Positions 61,314 through 64,000 of a stretch of 64,000 nt of DNA are shown piece after piece; the first letter of the stretch is position 1; each line of letters starts with the position of its first letter. The notes beneath the pieces are model-generated. The model saw only the letters and a program-made list of their open reading frames with translations. It did no database searches and was not told the origin of the DNA. A program made the position numbers and the translations under genes. The stretch lies in the NCBI GenBank assembly GCA_041494445.1, contig JBGQAU010000004.1, positions 1-64,000 of the forward strand, in the 5' to 3' direction. The stretch is from JAIQFR01 sp041494445. GTDB lineage: Bacteria; Acidobacteriota; Polarisedimenticolia; Polarisedimenticolales; JAIQFR01.

Positions 61314-62597
61314 ATGACGACCAAGGACAGAACCATCGTGATCCTCGACGGCGGACGCCGGACGCCGAGGGCGGACATCCTCGTGGACAACAGCCGGCCC
61401 GGGCTGTTCTCCCGCTTCTCCGCCACCCAGCTCGGCGGAATGGCCATCCAGGCCACGCTGGACCGCACCAAGATCGACAAGAGCCTCATCGGACACGTCG
61501 TCATGGGCATGGCGATGCACAGCCACCGCGACTCGATCTACGCGGCCCAGGGCATGCGATGGCGGGGCGGGCTCGCCGACGACGTGCCCGCCCTGACGGT
61601 GGCGCGGATCTGCGGCAGCGGGGCCGAGGCGATCGCCGTCGGGTCGGAGATGATCCTCGCCGGCGTCCGTCACGACGAGGCCCGCCCGTTCGTCGTCGTG
61701 GGCGGCGCCGAGAGCATGCAGTACCCGTTCTGTCTCTACAACCACCGCGGGCGCAAGGTCGGAGAGGCCGTACAGAAGTACGGTCCGGTGGACGTGAGGA
61801 GCCTGCCGCCGGGAACCCACCTGCAGGACTCGCTGCTGATGTCGCTCTACGACCCGGGAGCGCGCATGACGATGGCGAACACCGCCGAGGAGCTGGGGAG
61901 GCGCTATTCCGTCACTCGCGAGGAGGCCGACTTGTTCGGCTACCGCTCGCACAGGAACGCGAAGCAGGCCCGTGACAGCGGCTGGTTCGACGAGGAGATC
62001 GAGCCTCTGACCGTGGAAGGGGACGGCACGACCGCGCCCGTCGAGGTGAAGCACGACACGCACATCGTCGATGACGTGAGCCTGGAGAAGATCGGGCGGC
62101 TTCCTCCCGCCTTCGAGCCCGGCGGCATCATCACCGCGGCGAACGCCAGCGCCGTCGTGGATGGCGCTGCGGCCATGGTGATCGGGAGGGAGACGGACGC
62201 GGAGCGGCATGGAGCCAGGGTGCTCGCGCGCGTGATCGGCATGGGTGTCGCCGCCTGCGACCCGCAGATCATGGGGTGGGGGCCGGTCCCCGCAACGCGC
62301 AAGGCCCTGGAGATGGCCGGCGTGAGCGGAGGCTCCCTCGACATCGTGGAACTGAACGAGGCCTTCGCCCCGCAGGCCCTGGCCTGCGTCCGCGACTTCG
62401 AGAAGATGGGCATTGACCCCGAGAAGGTCAATCCCATGGGGAACGCGATCGCTCTCGGCCATCCCCTGGGGGCCACGGGAGCCGTGCTGACGCTCACCTG
62501 CGCTTACGCGCTGCGGCGGACGGCGAGGCGCTACGGCCTGGTCACGATGTGCATCGGCGGAGGGCAGGGAATCGCGCTGGTCCTCGAGTCGGTCTAG
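61314..62597 (+). CDS. Thiolase (acetyl-CoA C-acyltransferase)
   Basis: A 427-residue thiolase. The acyl-binding Cys lies in ARICGSGAEAI (near 102), NEAFAPQALA and GHPLGATGA carry the second active site, and the second Cys is in CIGGGQG. It cleaves 3-ketoacyl-CoA. It begins 10 bp after the dehydrogenase/hydratase gene in one operon. Confidence 0.9.
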   Translation: MTTKDRTIVILDGGRRTPRADILVDNSRPGLFSRFSATQLGGMAIQATLDRTKIDKSLIGHVVMGMAMHSHRDSIYAAQGMRWRGGLADDVPALTVARICGSGAEAIAVGSEMILAGVRHDEARPFVVVGGAESMQYPFCLYNHRGRKVGEAVQKYGPVDVRSLPPGTHLQDSLLMSLYDPGARMTMANTAEELGRRYSVTREEADLFGYRSHRNAKQARDSGWFDEEIEPLTVEGDGTTAPVEVKHDTHIVDDVSLEKIGRLPPAFEPGGIITAANASAVVDGAAAMVIGRETDAERHGARVLARVIGMGVAACDPQIMGWGPVPATRKALEMAGVSGGSLDIVELNEAFAPQALACVRDFEKMGIDPEKVNPMGNAIALGHPLGATGAVLTLTCAYALRRTARRYGLVTMCIGGGQGIALVLESV

Positions 62598-62774
62598 CGC
62601 GAGAGGCCCCGGGGGACCGGTTCGAGGACCTCCGCGGAGCCGCTGGGCACCGGGAGGAACGGGCGTTGGAGGTGGTGGTCGGGCCGGTATTCGGGGTGAC
62701 ATAAGGGCCCCTTCCCGGACGTGGCCCTCAGTTCCGCAGCTTGAATGCCTTATCCCCCGCGAGTATTCGTCGCC

Positions 62775-62946
62775 TCAGTACTCGTTGATGACGGCCACGC
62801 CCACCGTACCGAAGTCGCTCATCGATTCCAGCACGTCGCTGGCTTTCTCGATGGGGATCCGCTGCTCGACCAGCTTCTCGGGATGAAGCTGCCCGGCTCC
62901 AACCATGCGGAGCATCTCGGGGTAGGGTACCTCACCCCTTCCCCAC
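62775..62946 (-). pseudogene. C-terminal remnant of a zinc alcohol dehydrogenase
   Basis: The minus frame encodes GEVPYPEMLRMVGAGQLHPE and continues through IPIEKASDVLESM to TVGVAVINEY and a stop. This is the usual end of zinc-dependent medium-chain dehydrogenases. The preceding about 300 residues are absent and the frame upstream is unrelated. It is a relic between the thiolase and the next operon. Confidence 0.65.
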
Positions 62947-63120
62947 AGGAAGACGAAGGAGCTGACAAGCACGCGGTCGCAGCGGACGCTTCGTGGTTGA
63001 TGCGGGCTGGGGTCGTGAAGCTGTCCCCGAAACCGGGGTTGGGCGAACGTCCCCACTCGGTGGATAATGAAATGCGCTGGGGCGTTCGGGGGCGGGCCGG
63101 TTCACTTGGTGGAGGGCGGC

Positions 63121-64000
63121 GTGGCGCAGGAGCAGGCGGGAGCCATCAAGAAGATTCGCGCAACCGGGCCGATGCGGGAGGTCATGGCCGCTTACTTCCA
63201 GGAGCTGGATGAAGCGTCCCGGACAGGCTCGACCAAGGTCGCCTGGTGCACGAGCGTGGGGCCCGCGGAGCTGCTGCGCAGCTTCGGCTTCCGCGTCTAC
63301 TTCCCCGAGAACCACGGCGCGCTGCTCGGTTCGTCCCGTGTCGCCTCGGACGTCATCCCCGCTGCCAATGCCATCGGGTACTCGCCCGACATCTGCTCCT
63401 ACCTGACCAGCGACGTGGGCTCCTTCCTGCGCGGCCACACCCCGCTGACCAAGGCCTTCGGCATGGCCGGTGTGCCGAAGCCGGATGTCCTGGTCTACAA
63501 CACCAACCAGTGCCGCGACGTGCAGGAGTGGTTCGCCTTCTACCAGCGGCACTGGGGCGTGCCGATGGCCGGGATCGACACCATGCGCGGCCTCGGAGAA
63601 ATCACCCGGGACCACCGCGACTCGCTCGTGGCCCAGCACAGGGCCCTCATTCCCACCCTCGAGCGGGTCTCCGGGAAGAAGTTCGACATGGACCGGCTCA
63701 AGGAGGTCGTGGCCTCGAGCTACCGCTGCACCCAGCGATGGAAGAGGGTCCTTCGCCTGGCCGAGCACGACCCCTCGCCGATCACCTTCTTCGACGGCAC
63801 CATCCACATGGGCCCGGCGGTCGTGCTCCGGGGCGACGAGCGGGCGGTCCAGTACTACGACGTCCTTATCGCCGAGCTGGAGGAGAGAATCGCCCAGGGC
63901 GTCGGGGCGGTGGACGGCGAGGCCCACCGGTTGTACTGGGAGGGGATGCCGGTCTGGGGCAAGATCCGCGAGCACGCCGAGACCTTCGCCGGCCACCGAG
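63121..64000 (+). CDS. BcrC/HgdB-type 2-hydroxyacyl-CoA dehydratase subunit (partial)
   Basis: A gene that runs off the right edge; about 293 residues are visible. RATGPMREVMAAYFQELDEA, FPENHGALLGSSR, GYSPDICSYLTSDVG and YNTNQCRDVQEWFAF match the benzoyl-CoA reductase/2-hydroxyglutaryl-CoA dehydratase family; the Cys residues in ICSY and NQC are likely iron-sulfur ligands. Members catalyse reductive dearomatisation or radical dehydration of CoA thioesters. GTG 63121 follows GGAGGG; GTG 63109 and ATG 63067 are in-frame alternatives. Next to beta-oxidation genes it suggests anaerobic aromatic or hydroxyacyl-CoA use. Confidence 0.78.
   Translation, partial: MAQEQAGAIKKIRATGPMREVMAAYFQELDEASRTGSTKVAWCTSVGPAELLRSFGFRVYFPENHGALLGSSRVASDVIPAANAIGYSPDICSYLTSDVGSFLRGHTPLTKAFGMAGVPKPDVLVYNTNQCRDVQEWFAFYQRHWGVPMAGIDTMRGLGEITRDHRDSLVAQHRALIPTLERVSGKKFDMDRLKEVVASSYRCTQRWKRVLRLAEHDPSPITFFDGTIHMGPAVVLRGDERAVQYYDVLIAELEERIAQGVGAVDGEAHRLYWEGMPVWGKIREHAETFAGHR

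Noticed and set aside
62918..62942. An eighth GTAGGGT-type promoter (GTAGGGTACCTCACCCC)
   Set aside because: The spacing between half-sites is wrong, it lacks the final AT, and it lies inside the alcohol dehydrogenase remnant.
1..64000. CRISPR arrays, rRNA genes and complete insertion sequences
   Set aside because: No regularly spaced repeats, rRNA sequence or transposase gene was seen on either strand.

Overview
The window is about 64 kb of high-GC bacterial chromosome, densely coding on both strands, with no rRNA, no CRISPR array and no complete transposon. The mix of gene families (aryl-polyene-type genes with an aromatic ammonia-lyase, a tetraether-synthase-like radical SAM enzyme, an S46 peptidase, TPR membrane proteins of the TMTC type, DUF4388, DUF6600 and SYLF proteins, a 2-hydroxyacyl-CoA dehydratase-type subunit) resembles Acidobacteriota or a neighbouring uncultured phylum. 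This is inferred from gene content; no phylogenetic marker is present.

Left part (1-10 kb): the start of a secreted protein; a two-gene AbiE-like toxin-antitoxin cassette with its own operator-promoter, lying between two diverged tRNA-3'-end-like repeats; a FrnE/DsbA-type thiol oxidoreductase with an in-frame UGA in place of the first Cys of its CxxC motif and a bacterial SECIS-like hairpin just after it; a glyoxylate-shunt operon (malate synthase, long isocitrate lyase); a VIT1/CCC1 metal transporter; and a PHP phosphoesterase.

10.3-25.0 kb: an aryl-polyene-like lipid pathway in two convergent arms. The plus arm holds an ABC transporter, an outer-membrane lipoprotein-sorting protein, a lysophospholipid-type acyltransferase, ACP, a ketosynthase, a degenerate ketosynthase, a glycosyltransferase, a polysaccharide deacetylase and a Tes-like radical SAM enzyme. 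The minus arm holds two hotdog dehydratases, a histidine/tyrosine ammonia-lyase relative and an acyl/aryl-CoA ligase. A methyltransferase gene sits at the junction, bracketed by a 152-bp duplication of the ligase 3' end. No ketoreductase is present.

25.0-41.0 kb: a stress/signalling island. It has a KaiC-KaiB-KaiB-histidine kinase operon ending in a truncated response regulator, and a facing complete NarL-type two-component system. Seven promoters share one architecture: an inverted repeat GTAGGGT-N3-RCCCCAT, then exactly 22 bp, then a -10-like hexamer. They precede a phospholipase C-like protein, the two-component operon itself, lmo0937-type small membrane proteins, SYLF proteins and a kinase N-terminal fragment, and the closest gene behind the remaining one is again SYLF. 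Several genes behind these promoters are truncated copies of intact genes in the same island.

41-64 kb: mostly ordinary genes: S46 peptidase, cupin, octaheme cytochrome c, two TPR proteins, an M36-type metalloprotease, NhaA antiporter, a translationally coupled ATP-grasp/zinc-peptidase pair, a DUF4388 protein, then a beta-oxidation-type pair (3-hydroxyacyl-CoA dehydrogenase/enoyl-CoA hydratase and thiolase), an alcohol dehydrogenase remnant and a BcrC/HgdB-type subunit cut by the window end.
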